Source: Siphonodentalium dalli | Lineage: Eukaryota; Mollusca; Scaphopoda; Gadilida; Siphonodentaliidae | Length of the DNA stretch: 64,000 bases | Direction of reading: 5' to 3' | Assembly (NCBI GenBank): GCA_032622095.1 | Contig: CP136067.1 | Coordinates: forward strand, 129,987,030-130,051,029 | Shown: piece after piece, positions 22,121 to 34,739 of the stretch | Numbering within the stretch: the stretch's first letter is position 1 | How the letters are laid out: each line of letters opens with the position of its first letter | The notes under the pieces: generated by a model | Database searches by the model: none | Seen by the model: the letters and a program-made list of their open reading frames with translations, nothing else | What the model was told of the DNA's origin: nothing | Translations under genes and position numbers: made by a program

Positions 22121-22579
22121 TCAAAGGCCCACTTAATTTTCGAACCCTCAGATTACATTATAGAAAATATATGCCATATTATATACCATTTGAAAGAGGA
22201 AGCTCCAAAACATTGTATTATCAACTTATCCGGTGCAATAAACTGTGGACATGTTGTTTTTGTTGAGTTGCCAACACGTTTTGTCATCAAGAATGAAGTA
22301 AAAATAAGTATTATTTTCAATGCAGGGGGAATAACTCTATATACTAAAGATAGAGTTTTCCCCCTTCCATTGAAAAAGTTTGAATTCTGTTGCATTCTGG
22401 GTGACGGGGGGGGGGGAGTCTTCTATTTATCTGTGGGCATCTTCTGAGACACAGATGTTTCAAATGGTGGTAAATTATAGCATTTTAATCATATTTTATG
22501 GCATAGATTGTTATTAAAACCGTATATCAGGTCACTATTAAAAAATAATTGGCGACTCGAAAATTAAGTGGGTCTTTAA
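22121..22579 (+). mobile_element. MITE, AGGCCCACTTAATTTTCGA family, copy 1
   Basis: The left end AAAGGCCCACTTAATTTTCG is mirrored by CGAAAATTAAGTGGGTCTTT at the right. TTAA flanks the right end; the left flank is degraded (TTCA). The middle contains an imperfect hairpin around AACTCTATA (22320-22380). Relatives lie at 52550-52979 (opposite orientation) and 54382-54854. Its long frame on the + strand is not shared by the other copies and is rejected as a gene. Confidence 0.8.
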
Positions 22580-23392
22580 AAGACATTTTCTGATAGCGCA
22601 ATAAACCAAAATTCTCTGGAAAACAAGGCTTTGTTTGCTTATAAATCTCGTTGCTTTGACATTTAACGGATCTCTGATAAATACATATTTGATATCATCA
22701 TGTTTGTGAAAGGCTGCCCTCTATGTTTATAGACGCAACGCTTCCATTTGACATAATCCGAAGACATACAAGCAAGATACGCACGCTCGTGATTCTGGGC
22801 ATAAAGTCATCAAACGGGATGGGACTGGTCCAAAACAGCATCATCCCAACCGATATCCCAAGCTGTTGTTGACCGAGAAGACGCTCTGGGAAATGTTCAG
22901 ATAATAAATTCAACAAAGGACCACGTTTTTTTTTTTAAATTTGTATCTAAACATATCCCTCAATAAATAGGATTCCTTCCGCACTTTTAGTTAGCTGTCG
23001 TCTACTTTTAGCACCATTCCGATGTACAATTTTTAACGGACTGTGAGAATCCATTTAGTACAGAAAGGCTTGAGAAACGCTCTTTATATTGAGTTAATTG
23101 GTTTCGTTAGTTTTGTGTGCCTTTATGTTATCATAATGGGAGTCTTCGGATAAATGGACATTCTTACACTATCTCAGAAAGATATTCAGGTTAATTGTGT
23201 TTCAGAGGTGTCATTGTTAATTATACTTTGCTAAAAAAAGTAACATCAGTTAAACCGGTCACAAACAGAAAGAATATTAAAACATTAGACATATTTTGTT
23301 CTTATACTAATAATAGATATCGCATAAATAGCATGCACATATCATTGTCAAGATAGTTACTAAGCAAAATTCATATTATGCTATAGTGCAAT
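22580..23392. other. Non-coding stretch with one dispersed repeat
   Basis: No supported gene. The segment at about 23250-23360 (GTCACAAACAGAAAGAATAT, AGATATCGCATAAATAGCAT) resembles 54970-55070, indicating a dispersed repeat of roughly 110 bases. Confidence 0.45.
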
Positions 23393-23780
23393 GCGTAAAG
23401 AGTGTGAGATACGCAAAACACTCGAAGAGACCCCACTTTGTGAAATTTGGTTAAAATTGACACCATATTGCTTATAAAATACCGTTATATCGCTCGCTAA
23501 TCCTCACCACTCATTATCTCAGTGTTGAGTGGGTCACAGTGAATCACCCCCCCCCCCAAATCGCCACGGTGTTGAGTGTTTTGCTTATCGCACACTCTTT
23601 ACGTGCTGTATATAAACAATTTATCGGTTAACAACAAGTGTGCGTGGTGGGTAATATTGTATTCATACTATCATGATACTATACTTTTACTATATTCCTG
23701 AGGTAATTCATAACTTGGTAACTTTTATTTCTAAATTATAACCTACAACTAAGGTCATCTGAGCCTTTAAAGCGGCACTG
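23393..23780. mobile_element. MITE-like repeat with GTAAAGAGTGTG termini
   Basis: The left end GCGTAAAGAGTGTGAGATAC is mirrored at 23575-23606 (GAGTGTTTTGCTTATCGCAC then ACTCTTTACG). A further ~170 bases to about 23780 are shared with a diverged relative at 38930-39319. An 11-base C run lies at 23547-23557. Confidence 0.7.
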
Positions 23781-23895
23781 GTGGAACAATACAAACATGT
23801 CACATACTGTTCACTGGTATGTGGAACAATACAAACATGTCACATATACTGTTCACTGGTATGTGGAACAATACAAACATGTCACATACTGTTCG
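23779..23895. repeat. ~42-bp tandem repeat, 3 copies
   Basis: The unit TGGAACAATACAAACATGTC followed by ACATACTGTTCACTGGTATG is repeated three times. The middle copy has a two-base TA insertion. Confidence 0.9.
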
Positions 23896-24526
23896 TAGTT
23901 TAATTTCGCGCTCCACGTGTATATTAATGTAGAGGTTCTTGTTTCGCCCGGGCGCTGGGGGTTTTATTTTTAGAAATGGGAATTTTTGGGACGGATTTAA
24001 AAGTCTAACTGCGACCCGGAGGCCGAGTCCGGTAAAAGGTGTAGTTGGGAATTTTAATTTCGTTTATAGTCGTTAATAATGTTGATTTTTGGTTTGTGAC
24101 AAGCTATGTCAATTACAGATAAAAGATATGAAAAAGAAAATTTTTAAGTCTTATATTTCAACTTTTATAGACATTTTTCGTTCTGCAGCCCACTGGGGAT
24201 TGTGATCGGAGACGACCGAGTCGGCCGCCGGTTCGTTAATTAGATGTTATTGTTATTTTAACGGAATTCTGAGTTGGTCATTCGCGAAACCAATATATTA
24301 TATATTCTATAATTACAGCCATGGGTATATAATATATAATCTTGAGCGCGTTACCATTTCTGACTATGGTTTTCTTGTTTTATATGTTAATTATTTTATA
24401 CGCACTTGTTGTATACGAATGTGTCTGGCAACCACACTGATTTGGCAGGCACTCGGATTGACTGGATATCGCTGAAATTAGCTGGCAACCATCGAACGTT
24501 GTCATCTATCCACTCCTGGAACGATA
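23896..24526. other. Non-coding stretch with a trace of a dispersed repeat
   Basis: No supported gene. The part at 24415-24480 (GAATGTGTCTGGCAACCACA) is similar to 16010-16070 and so belongs to a dispersed family. Confidence 0.4.
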
Positions 24527-24655
24527 CGTGGAAATAATATAAATAAATAATTTAGCCTGGTTCACAGGGAACGATGTGTGGAAATATATAAATAAATAGT
24601 ATAGCCTGTTTCACAGGTAATAACTGTCTGGAAATAATATATTATATGAATGACA
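24527..24655. repeat. Outlying block of a ~50-bp minisatellite
   Basis: Two to three units with TAGCCTGGTTCACAGGGAAC and TGTGGAAATAATATA words, the same unit as in the larger array at 25258-25640. Confidence 0.8.
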
Positions 24656-24689
24656 TGTAGTGGATCAACCACACACGCTGTGCCTAGAA

Positions 24690-25180
24690 TTTGCTTTTTT
24701 TAAATCTGTGACATAACGCTAATATTAATTTATGTTACACCATGCAGTGGCCCCGGCGGAGACGACATGATATGACTTATGCAATCTTATCTGGATTCTG
24801 GCCCAAAAAGCCAAAATGAAGTAAATGACGTCATGAACCGTGCCATGACGTCTTCGATTGTTTTCAAATTCGTCTAAATGAAACAAATAGGCATAAATAG
24901 CATGGGAATTCGTCGGAAGTTGTGAAGTAGCCAATTTTATTTTCATCCCGTTTGTCCATTATCGATTCCGCAGTCCGCACATTAGTAATCTCCGCACAGT
25001 TGCTAACCGGACGTCACGTGACAATTTCTCCAAAATCCATACCCGCGATCTTTGAAATAACACTGATGGATCTAAGATCACATGGGAATTCTTCGTAAGT
25101 TGTGAAGTATAGCTAATTTCATTTTCATCGTGATGGTCCATAACCAACCCGCGATCTTTGAAAAATCACTGATGGATATA
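24690..25180. repeat. Dispersed repeat with an internal tandem duplication
   Basis: The part at 24690-24960 (CTGGATTCTGGCCCA, AATGACGTCA, CATGACGTCTTCG) matches 34780-34966 plus 35326-35450, where a MITE splits it. The segment GGGAATTCKTCGKAAGTTGT through CACTGATGGAT occurs twice in direct orientation (24899-25075 and 25081-25180). Confidence 0.65.
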
Positions 25181-25257
25181 AAAAAAGTTATATGACTTCA
25201 TTTACCTGCGCATATATAGGGTTTAAACAACAACGCGCGGCTGCGGCGCGCTGGTGG

Positions 25258-25640
25258 TTGCTATAAATAGTATAGCCTGGTTCCCATGCAGGTAACGAGG
25301 TGTGGAAATAATATATATAAATAAAATAGCCCGGTTCACCGGGAACAATGTGTGGAAATAATATATATAAATAGAATAGCCCGGTTCTCAGGGAACAATG
25401 TGTGGAAATAATATATATAAATAGAATAGCCTGGTCCATGCACATGGAACAATGTATGGAAATAATATACATAAATAGAATAGCCTGGTCCATGCACATG
25501 GAACAATGTGTTGAAATACTATAAATAAATAGAATAGCCCAGTTCACAGGGAACAATGTGTGGAAATAATATATATAAATAGAATAGCCTGGTGCACAGG
25601 GGATGATGTGTGGAAATAACCATGTAGTCCACACATATGG
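25258..25640. repeat. 50- to 54-bp minisatellite, ~7 copies
   Basis: The unit reads GTGTGGAAATAATATATATA, then AATAGAATAGCCTGGTTCAC, then AGGGAACAAT. Two units carry a variant with CCATGCACATGG. The open frame on the minus strand follows from the repeat and lacks other support. Confidence 0.9.
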
Positions 25641-25668
25641 TGTATCCTGCTTCACAGGGTATAACCAT

Positions 25669-25735
25669 AGTTCTGGAGTAGCATTCCATATTTGGATATT
25701 AATGACCACCCTATATGGAATGCTACTCCAGAACT
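25669..25735. repeat. Perfect 23-bp hairpin
   Basis: AGTTCTGGAGTAGCATTCCA plus TAT (25669-25691) is exactly mirrored at 25713-25735, with a 21-base loop. It directly follows the 50-bp minisatellite. Confidence 0.9.
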
Positions 25736-27520
25736 TTGACCTGTAGCAGTAACAGGATAGTCAATGACTGTGGGGTAGCTCACCAGATTGTAAAGCCAGA
25801 GAAGACTGGAACTCTGAAACTACAATGGTCAGTACTTGTCAAATCGATTTAAACAATGAGTTCTAAACAGGGACACATGTAGAAGGTCTTCGTTGAATGG
25901 TGGGAGAGATATGGGGGTTGTCCACCTTGATATTTCGAACTGCACATCCCTCCCCTCCCCAATAGATCATTGCCCACTACATTCCAACTTGAACAAACTA
26001 AATTAAATTACAACGGTACTTCAATATCTCATGGCTGTTGGAAATTTATCAAAACCTTACTGATAATACCGGTATATATCAACATATATATTACATGTAA
26101 CATAGGAATCTATATACAAGTACCAAACATGAATCCATAGCATAGATAGGGTGGGTGTGGGAGTGTTATATCTCCTATATCTGCTCCCATTTAAACCAAA
26201 TGTAAATCCCAATCTATGAGATCTATTGATCTAGTATTTTCAAAGGGTATATTAAAGAAGTTGAAGTGAGTTCATTTTCCTTAAAATAAGTTACACAATT
26301 TAGGGAAGGGGCTTATCAAAATGGCACCTCTGTTAATTGTTGCTTGAAATCATAAGCATAATAAATAAGATACACCATTATCAAAGATGGAAAGGAGTTA
26401 ATAGCCTATATAAATATAATATTGTAACACCTACCTGTACAACTGCATAGAACACATCACATAGGAATTAATCTAATTTAAATTAAAATGAATGACACAC
26501 ATATAAACATTATCCAGCCATTTCTGTTATTTGTTTATCAAACACTTTATCAGATAAAATAAGATCTCATTTTATACACAAGAGACATTGGAGATAATAG
26601 CAGGCGGCCAAGCTTTATATTGTTGTCAGTTATAAAAGTATACACTGGGATTGTCTATTATTTCATTTGGAGGGGGTTTCGGGAAATATAAGTAGACGAC
26701 AGATAATAAAAGTGCGGAAGGTGTTCTATTTATTGGAAGTAAATGGTTAGAAAATAAGTAACTACTCAATGAGTATTTAGTGTAGAAAGGGTTAACAATT
26801 TTGACCAAAGTCGGGGGTGGGCGTGACACCCCTAACCCCTGTCGCCACGTCCCTGTGGCCTAATGCGATATAGGTCCGTACCTTACCGACCGAACCATGG
26901 CGACATTCCAATGACGGAAAGATGAATATTTTAACAAATCACGGACATTCATGAAGTAGTAAGTAAGCAAAGGTTATACACTCGAATTGATACTCGGCTG
27001 ATATCACGATAAGACACATTCACCAACGCGTATAAATTTGTTGAAACCTTAGCCGTGCGAATGTGCCATGATTGCGAATATTGACGAATGGCTCTTGTAT
27101 GGTTTATATGAATTCACAAGATCATGTCGCTCTGTACTCTCCAAGGGAAATTACTCTGATACTAGTACATCAAGCCATGGAAGCTCAGGGTGTGACGTCA
27201 GCGACTACATGGCTGTCATAATAATACAAACTGTATGAATGGCTTCAGTCATTAGCACCACTGGTGCAGTGGTCCTGTTAATATGTTGCTGGCAGTGCTG
27301 ATGACTTGTTATGATGCTGGTAAGACAAACTGATATTGTTTAGAAAAGTACCATTATTTGTCCTAAAGTTGTCATTTTCACGGTCTTTGGCTAATCTGAA
27401 TGAAAAATAGCATAACTGTGTTTTTTTGTTTCAAATCGGAGGATTATTCAGTCTTGGTGCTGCTAGAACAGCTACAGTCTTCGAACACACATACAATGTA
27501 ACTCATCACGAGTAATATCG
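25736..27520. other. 1.8-kb non-coding stretch, nothing recognised
   Basis: No gene, RNA or clear repeat that I can support, apart from short random frames. There is weak similarity between about 26690-26800 (AGTAGACGACAGATAATAAA) and 59265-59460. Confidence 0.4.
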
Positions 27521-27580
27521 GTATATCCTTCATGTAAAGAATACACGAAACCACGCACCCATCCATTCTCCAAATGTGTC

Positions 27581-30500
27581 AGGGGTAGGGTTATGGTTAT
27601 GGCTAGGGATAGGGTTAGGGTTAGAGTTAGAGTTAGGGTTAGAGTATTCTTACATGAAGGATATGTAATATCTGCACTAGTTCTGGTTGAGTGAGGGTTA
27701 TGGTTATGGCTATGGTTAGGGCTAGGTTTAGGGTTAGGGTTAGAGTTAGAGTTAGGGTTAGAGTATTCTTACATGAAGGACATGTAATATCTGCACTAGA
27801 TATGGTTGATTCAGGGCTAGGGTTATGGTTATGGTTATGGCTAGGGCTAGGTTTAGGGTTAGGGCTAGGGTTAGAGTATTCTTACACGAAGGACATGTAA
27901 TATCTGCACTATAGTTCTGGTTGAGTCAGGGCTAGGGTTGTGGTTATGGTTAGGGCTAGGTTTAGGGTTAGGGTTAGAGTTAGGGTTAGAGTATTCTTAC
28001 ATGAAGGACATGTAATGTCTGCACTAGTTCTGGTTGAGTCAGGGCCAGGGTTATGGTTATGGTTAGGGCTAGGTTTAGGGTTAGCGTTAGAGTTAGGGTT
28101 AGAGTATTCTTACATGAAGGACATGTAATATATGCACTAGTTCTGGTTGAGTCAGGGCCAGGGTTATGGTTATGGCTATGGTTAGGGCTAGGTTTAGGGT
28201 TAGGGTTAGAGTTAGGGTTAGAGTATTCTTACATGAAGGACATGTAATATATGCACTAGTTCTGGTTGAGTCAGGGCCAGGGTTATGGTTATGGCTATGG
28301 TTAGGGCTAGGTTTAGGGTTAGGGTTAGAGTTAGGGTTAGAGTATTCTTACATGAAGGACATGTAATATATGCACTAGTTCTGGTTGAGTCAGGGCTAGG
28401 GTTATGGTTATGGTTAGGGCTAGGTTTAGGGTTAGGGTTAGAGTTAGGGTTAGAGTATTCTTACACGAAGGACATATCGTAATATCTGCACTAGTTCTGG
28501 TTGAGTCAGGGCTAGGGTTATGGTTATGGTTATGGTTATGGCTATGGTTAGGTTTAGGGTTAGGGTTAGGGTTAGAGTATTCTTACATGAAGGACATGTA
28601 AGATCTGCACTAGTTCTGGTTGAGTCAGGGCTAGGGTTATGGTTATGGTTATGGCTAGGGCTAGGTTTAGGGTCAGGGTTAGTGTTAGGGTTAGAGTATT
28701 CTTACATGAAGGACATATCGTAATATCTGCACTAGTTCTGGTTGAGTCAGGGTTATGGTTATGGTTATGGTTATGGCTAGGTTTAGGGTTAGGGTTAGAG
28801 TTAGGGTTAGAGTATTCTTACATGAAGGACATATCGTAATATCTGCACTAGTTCTGGTTGAGTCAGGGCTAGGGTTATGGTTAGGGCTATGGTTAGGGCT
28901 AGGTTTAGGGTTAGGGTTAGAGTTAGGGTTAGAGTATTCTTACATGAAGGACATGTAATATCTGCACTAGTTCTGGTTGAGTCAGGGCTAGGATTATGGT
29001 TATGGCTATGGCTAGGGCTAGGTTTAGGGTCAGGGTTAGTGTTAGGGTTAGGGTTAGAGTATTCTTACACGAAGGACATGTAATATCTGCACTAGTTCTG
29101 GTTGAGTCAGGGCTAGGGTTATGGTTAGGGCTATGGCTAGGGCTAGGTTTAGGGTCAGGGTTAGTGTTAGGGTTAGGGTTAGAGTATTCTTACACGAAGG
29201 ACATGTAATATCTGCACTAGTTCTGGTTGAGTCAGGGCTAGGTTTATGGTTATGGCTATGGTTAGGGCTAGGTTTAGGGTTAGGGTTAGAGTATTCTTAC
29301 ATGAAGGACATGTAATATCTGCACTAGTTCTGGTTGAGTCAGGGCTAGGGTTATGGTTGTGGTTATGGCTAGGGCTAGGTTTAGGGTTAGGGTTAGAGTT
29401 AGGGTTAGAGTATTCCTACATGAAGGACATGTAATATCTGCACTAGTTCTGGTTGAGTCAGGGTTAGGGTTATGGTTATGGCCAGGGCTATGTTTAGTGT
29501 TAGGGCTAGGGTTAGAATTAGGGTTAGAGTATTCTTACACGAAGGACATGTAATATCTGCACTAGTTCTCGTTGAGTCAGGGCTAGGGTTATGGTTATGG
29601 TTATGGCTATGGTTAGGGCTAGGTTTAGGGTTAGGGTTAGAGTTAGAGTATTCTTACATGAAGGACATGTAATATTTGCACTAGTTCTGGTTGAGTCAGG
29701 GCTAGGGTTATGGTTATGGCTATGGTTAGGGCTAGGTTTAGGGTTAGGGTTAGAGTATTCTTACATGAGGGACATGTAATATCTGCACTAGTTATGGTTG
29801 AGTCAGGGCTAGGGTTGTGGTTATGGTTATGGCTAGGGCTAGGGCTAGGTTTAGGGTTAGGGTTAGAGTTAGAGTTAGGGTTAGAGTATTCTTACATGAG
29901 GGACATGTAATATCTGCACTAGTTCTGGTTGAGTCAGGGCTAGGGTTATGGTTATGGTTATGGCTAGGGCTAGGTTTAGGGTTAGGGCTAGGGTTAGAGT
30001 TAGGGTTAGAGTATTCTTACACGAACGACATGTAATATCTGCACTAGTTCTGGTTGAGTCAGGGCTAGGGTTGTGGTTATGGTTATGGCTAGGGCTAGGT
30101 TTAGGGTTAGGGTTAGAGTATTCTTACACGAAGGACATGTAATATCTGCACTAGTTCTGGTTGAGTCAGGGCTAGGGTTATGGCTATGGTTATGGTTAGG
30201 GCTAGGTTTAGGGTTAGTGTTAGAGTTAGGGTTAGAGTATTCTTACATGAAGGACATGTAATATATGCACTAGTTCTGGTTGAGTCAGGGCTAGGGTTAT
30301 GGTTATGGCTAGGGTTAGGGCTAGGTTTAGCGTTAGGGTTAGAGTTAGAGTTAGGGTTAGAGTATTCTTACATGCAGGACATGTAATATCTGCACTAGTT
30401 CTGGTTGAGTCAGGGCTAGGGTTATGGTTATGGTTATGGCTAGGGCTAGGTTTAGGGTCAGTGTTAGGGTTAGAGTATTCTGACATGAAGGACATATCGT

Positions 30501-33469
30501 AATATCTGCACTAGTTCTGGTTGAGTCAGGGTTAGGGTTATGGTTATAATTATGGCTAGGGCTAGGTTTAGGGTTAGGGTTAGAATTAGGGTTAGAGTAT
30601 TCTTACATGAAGGACATATCGTAATATCTGCACTAGTTCTGGTTGAGTCAGGGCTAGGGTTATGGTTATGGTTATGGCTAGGGCTAGGTTTAGGGTCAGG
30701 GTTAGAGTTAGAGTTAGGGTTAGAGTATTCTTACACGAAGGACATGTAATATCTGCACTAGTTCTGGTTGAGTCAGGGCTAGGGTTATGGTTATGGTTAT
30801 GGCTAGGGCTAGGTTTAGGGTTAGTCTTAGGGTTAGAGTTAGGGTTAGAGTATTCTTACACGTAGGATATATCGTAATATCTGCACTAGTTCTGGTTGAG
30901 GCAGGGCTAGGGTTATGGTTATTGTTATGGCTAGGGCTAGGTTTAGGGTTAGTCTTAGGGTTATAGTATTCGTACATGAAGGACATATCGTAATATCTGC
31001 ACTAGTTCTGGTTGAGTCAGGGCTAGGGTTATGGTTATGGCTAGGGTTAGGGCTAGGTTTAGGGTTAGGGTTAGAGTTAGAGTTAGGGTTATGGTTATGG
31101 TTATGGCTAGGTTTAGGGCTAGGTTTAGGGTTAGAGTTAGGGTTAGAGTATTCGTACATGAAGGACATATCGTAATATCTGCACTAGTTCTGGTTGAGGC
31201 AGGGCTAGGGTTATGGTTATGGTTATGGCTAGGGCTAGGTTTAGGGTTAGTCTTAGGGTTAGAGTATTCGTACATGAAGGACATATCGTAATATCTGCAC
31301 TAGTTCTGGTTGAGTCAGGGCTAGGGTTATGGTTATGGCTAGGGTTAGGGCTAGGTTTAGGGTTAGGGTTAGAGTTAGAGTTAGGGTTATGGTTATGGTT
31401 ATGGCTAGGTTTAGGGCTAGGTTTAGGGTTAGAGTTAGGGTTAGAGTATTCGTACATGAAGGACATATCGTAATATCTGCACTAGTTCTGGTTGAGGCAG
31501 GGCTAGGGTTATGGTTATGGTTATGGCTAGGGCTAGGTTTAGGGTTAGGGTTAGAGTTAGGGTTAGAGTATTCCTACATGAAGGACATGTAATATCTGCA
31601 CTAGTTCTGGTTGAGTCAGGGTTAGGGTTATGGTTATGGCTAGGGCTATGTTTAGTGTTAGGGCTAGGGTTAGAATTAGGGTTAGAGTATTCTTACACGA
31701 AGGACATGTAATATCTGCACTAGTTCTCGTTGAGTCAGGGCTAGGGTTATGGTTATGGTTATGGCTATGGTTAGGGCTAGGTTTAGGGTTAGGGTTAGAG
31801 TTAGAGTATTCTTACATGAAGGACATGTAATATTTGCACTAGTTCTGGTTGAGTCAGGGCTAGGGTTATGGCTATGGTTAGGGCTAGGTTTAGGGTTAGG
31901 GTTAGAGTATTCTTACATGAGGGACATGTAATATCTGCACTAGTTATGGTTGAGTCAGGGCTAGGGTTGTGGTTATGGTTATGGCTAGGGCTATGGCTAG
32001 GTTTAGGGTTAGGGTTAGAGTTAGAGTTAGGGTTAGAGTATTCTTACATGAGGGACATGTAATATCTGCACTAGTTCTGGTTGAGTCAGGGCTAGGGTTA
32101 TGGTTATGGTTATGGCTAGGGCTAGGATTAGGGTTAGGGCTAGGGTTAGAGTTAGGGTTAGAGTATTCTTACACGAACGACATGTAATATCTGCACTAGT
32201 TCTGGTTGAGTCAGGGCTAGGGTTGTGGTTATGGTTATGGCTAGGGCTAGGTTTAGGGTTAGGGTTAGAGTATTCTTACACGAAGGACATGTAATATCTG
32301 CACTAGTTCTGGTTGAGTCAGGGCTAGGGTTATGGCTATGGTTATGGTTAGGGCTAGATTTAGGGTTAGTGTTAGAGTTAGGGTTAGAGTATTCTTACAT
32401 GAAGGACATGTAATATATGCACTAGTTCTGGTTGAGTCAGGGCTAGGGTTATGGTTATGGCTAGGGTTAGGGCTAGGTTTAGCGTTAGGGTTAGAGTTAG
32501 AGTTAGGGTTAGAGTATTCTTACATGCAGGACATGTAATATCTGCACTAGTTCTGGTTGAGTCAGGGCTAGGGTTATGGTTATGGTTATGGCTAGGGCTA
32601 GGTTTACGGTCAGTGTTAGGGTTAGAGTATTCTGACATGAAGGACATATCGTAATATCTGCACTAGTTCTGGTTGAGTCAGGGTTAGGGTTATGGTTATG
32701 ATTATGGCTAGGGCTAGGTTTAGGGTTAGGGTTAGAATTAGGGTTAGAGTATTCTTACATGAAGGACATATCGTAATATCTGCACTAGTTCTGGTTGAGT
32801 CAGGGCTAGGGTTATGGTTATGGTTATGGCTAGGGCTAGGTTTAGGGTCAGGGTTAGAGTTAGAGTTAGGGTTAGAGTATTCTTACACGAAGGACATGTA
32901 ATATCTGCACTAGTTCTGGTTGAGTCAGGGCTAGGGTTATGGTTATGGTTATGGCTAGGGCTAGGTTTAGGGTTAGTCTTAGGGTTAGAGTTAGGGTTAG
33001 AGTATTCTTACACGTAGGATATATCGTAATATCTGCACTAGTTCTGGTTGAGGCAGGGCTAGGGTTATGGTTATTGTTATGGCTAGGGCTAGGTTTAGGG
33101 TTAGTCTTAGGGTTAGAGTATTCGTACATGAAGGACATATCGTAATATCTGCACTAGTTCTGGTTGAGTCAGGGCTAGGGTTATGGTTATGGCTAGGGTT
33201 AGGGCTAGGTTTAGGGTTAGGGTTAGAGTTAGAGTTAGGGTTATGGTTATGGTTATGGCTAGGTTTAGGGCTAGGTTTAGGGTTAGAGTTAGGGTTAGAG
33301 TATTCGTACATGAAGGACATATCGTAATATCTGCACTAGTTCTGGTTGAGGCAGGGCTAGGGTTATGGTTATGGTTATGGCTAGGGCTAGGTTTAGGGTT
33401 AGGGTTATAGTTAGGGTTAGAGTATTCTTACATGAAGGACATACCGTAATATCTGCACTAGTTCTGGTT
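27581..33469 (+). repeat. Telomere-hexamer-based satellite, ~48 units of ~119 bp
   Basis: Each unit has about 9 to 13 degenerate hexamers in one phase (TTAGGG, TTATGG, CTAGGG, TTAGAG), then a conserved spacer of about 50 bases: TATTCTTACATGAAGGACAT, GTAATATCTGCACTAGTTCT, GGTTGAGTCAG. Unit lengths cluster at 107, 119, 125 and 131, differing by multiples of six. A CGT-type insertion (GACATATCGTAA for GACATGTAA) adds three. Periodic open frames of 60-107 residues come from the repeat and all stop at the same spacer TAA, so they are not genes. The G-rich telomere strand is the + strand throughout. An inverted scrap of the spacer lies at 27521-27543. Confidence 0.95.
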
Positions 33470-34739
33470 TCAAAAAAACAGACCACAGCTATTGCAGTAC
33501 TGAGTCTGGATAAATATTTGGGGGGGGGGGGTCATCCATTAGCAGCAGAAACTTTTAGCTATGTGTCGCTATAAATAACTTCTTCATTGAATGACATTGG
33601 CGAATCTACCCCCCCCCCGGACCCAGTAGCCGTCGCGTCTGTGTTTTGACCAGAACGGTATCTGCCCATGCACGTAAATATTCAAACTGATATTTTCAGA
33701 ACTCAATGGGGGAATATATTCAGTTGTTATGGGTTAATCCGTGCATTTTTCGCCGATTTCGTTGAATTGCAACCGGTTATATTTGAATATTTATTGCTAT
33801 AATTTGAAATTGTCTTGTAATTCTCGTGTAAACCACGCCATGTTCTCGCGAACTAAATCCCTGGAGTATAGTATCGTAGCCGGAATAATGATTCATTCCG
33901 TCGACGGCGCAGAGCGCAGGACGTTCTAAATCAACATCAAATACAAACGAATTGCATCTTATGCCGAACCGATCAATGCAGGTCCTATAAACACGTGAAA
34001 TGACATGAGGGTAATCAGAAAGCTGCAAAACAGAGTTCAGTCCCCTCGCTACACGATGTCTGAACGCTGCCGGCACGTGTATTTTCTTAATTAAATCTAA
34101 CATTTTTTATTGAAGTGTTTTGCCTGTTACAATTCATTCTGGCTTTATCTAGACTACTTTCAAATGAATATGGACAGTTCAGTTTCTCAGAATGATGCAG
34201 AATGAATTGTTACCTGCAAAAGTCTCAAATAAATAAATGCGACATTTCTTCACATTCCGTGTAGGTACGGGCAGCGGTAAGTCCTGCGTAGGGGACTGAA
34301 ATCTGCATGGACCTTGAGTGATAAGATGTCCCACTCCCATCCGACATGGATCAACATTGGTCTATAGTAAAACAAATTTGTTAACACATAATATGAATCG
34401 TATGTGACGACAGGTACGGGAGTAACCACACATGTAAACTCGATGCAGCGCCCTCTACGTTAGCACTGTGATAATGCACTGCCACTATGATGGTACTTTG
34501 CGGACCGATACATCTATTTTTACATATCTTCGGAACTATATTTAGTCACCTATTATCTTATTTTGACCACCACAAGTTTGCAATAATGGTAAATCTTTCG
34601 GTATTGATAAGAACAATATAGACTAAACCATATAATGAAATATAGACAATTTAATCCTAAAACATAAGAACTAAGAACACGTAAGAAATCCTTACCAATT
34701 GTCCTTGTGGCAGTGATATCTCAGCGGAGCGATGGGAGA
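33470..34739. other. Non-coding stretch, nothing recognised
   Basis: It includes a 12-base G run (33520-33531) and a 9-base C run near 33611. A 108-residue frame on the minus strand (33777-34103) has no recognisable motif and no supporting context. I do not call it a gene. Confidence 0.4.

Noticed and set aside
22058-22447. 129-residue frame on the plus strand
   Set aside because: It lies almost wholly within a MITE. The related copies at 52550 and 54382 do not keep the frame.
27691-33574. Dozens of overlapping 60-107-residue frames (FLHEGHVISALVLVESGLGL type)
   Set aside because: They recur once per satellite monomer, end at the same spacer stop codon, and change with hexamer number. They are readings of the tandem repeat, not genes.
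33777-34103. 108-residue frame on the minus strand
   Set aside because: No recognisable domain, no paralogue in the window, and length within chance for this much sequence. Left unannotated.
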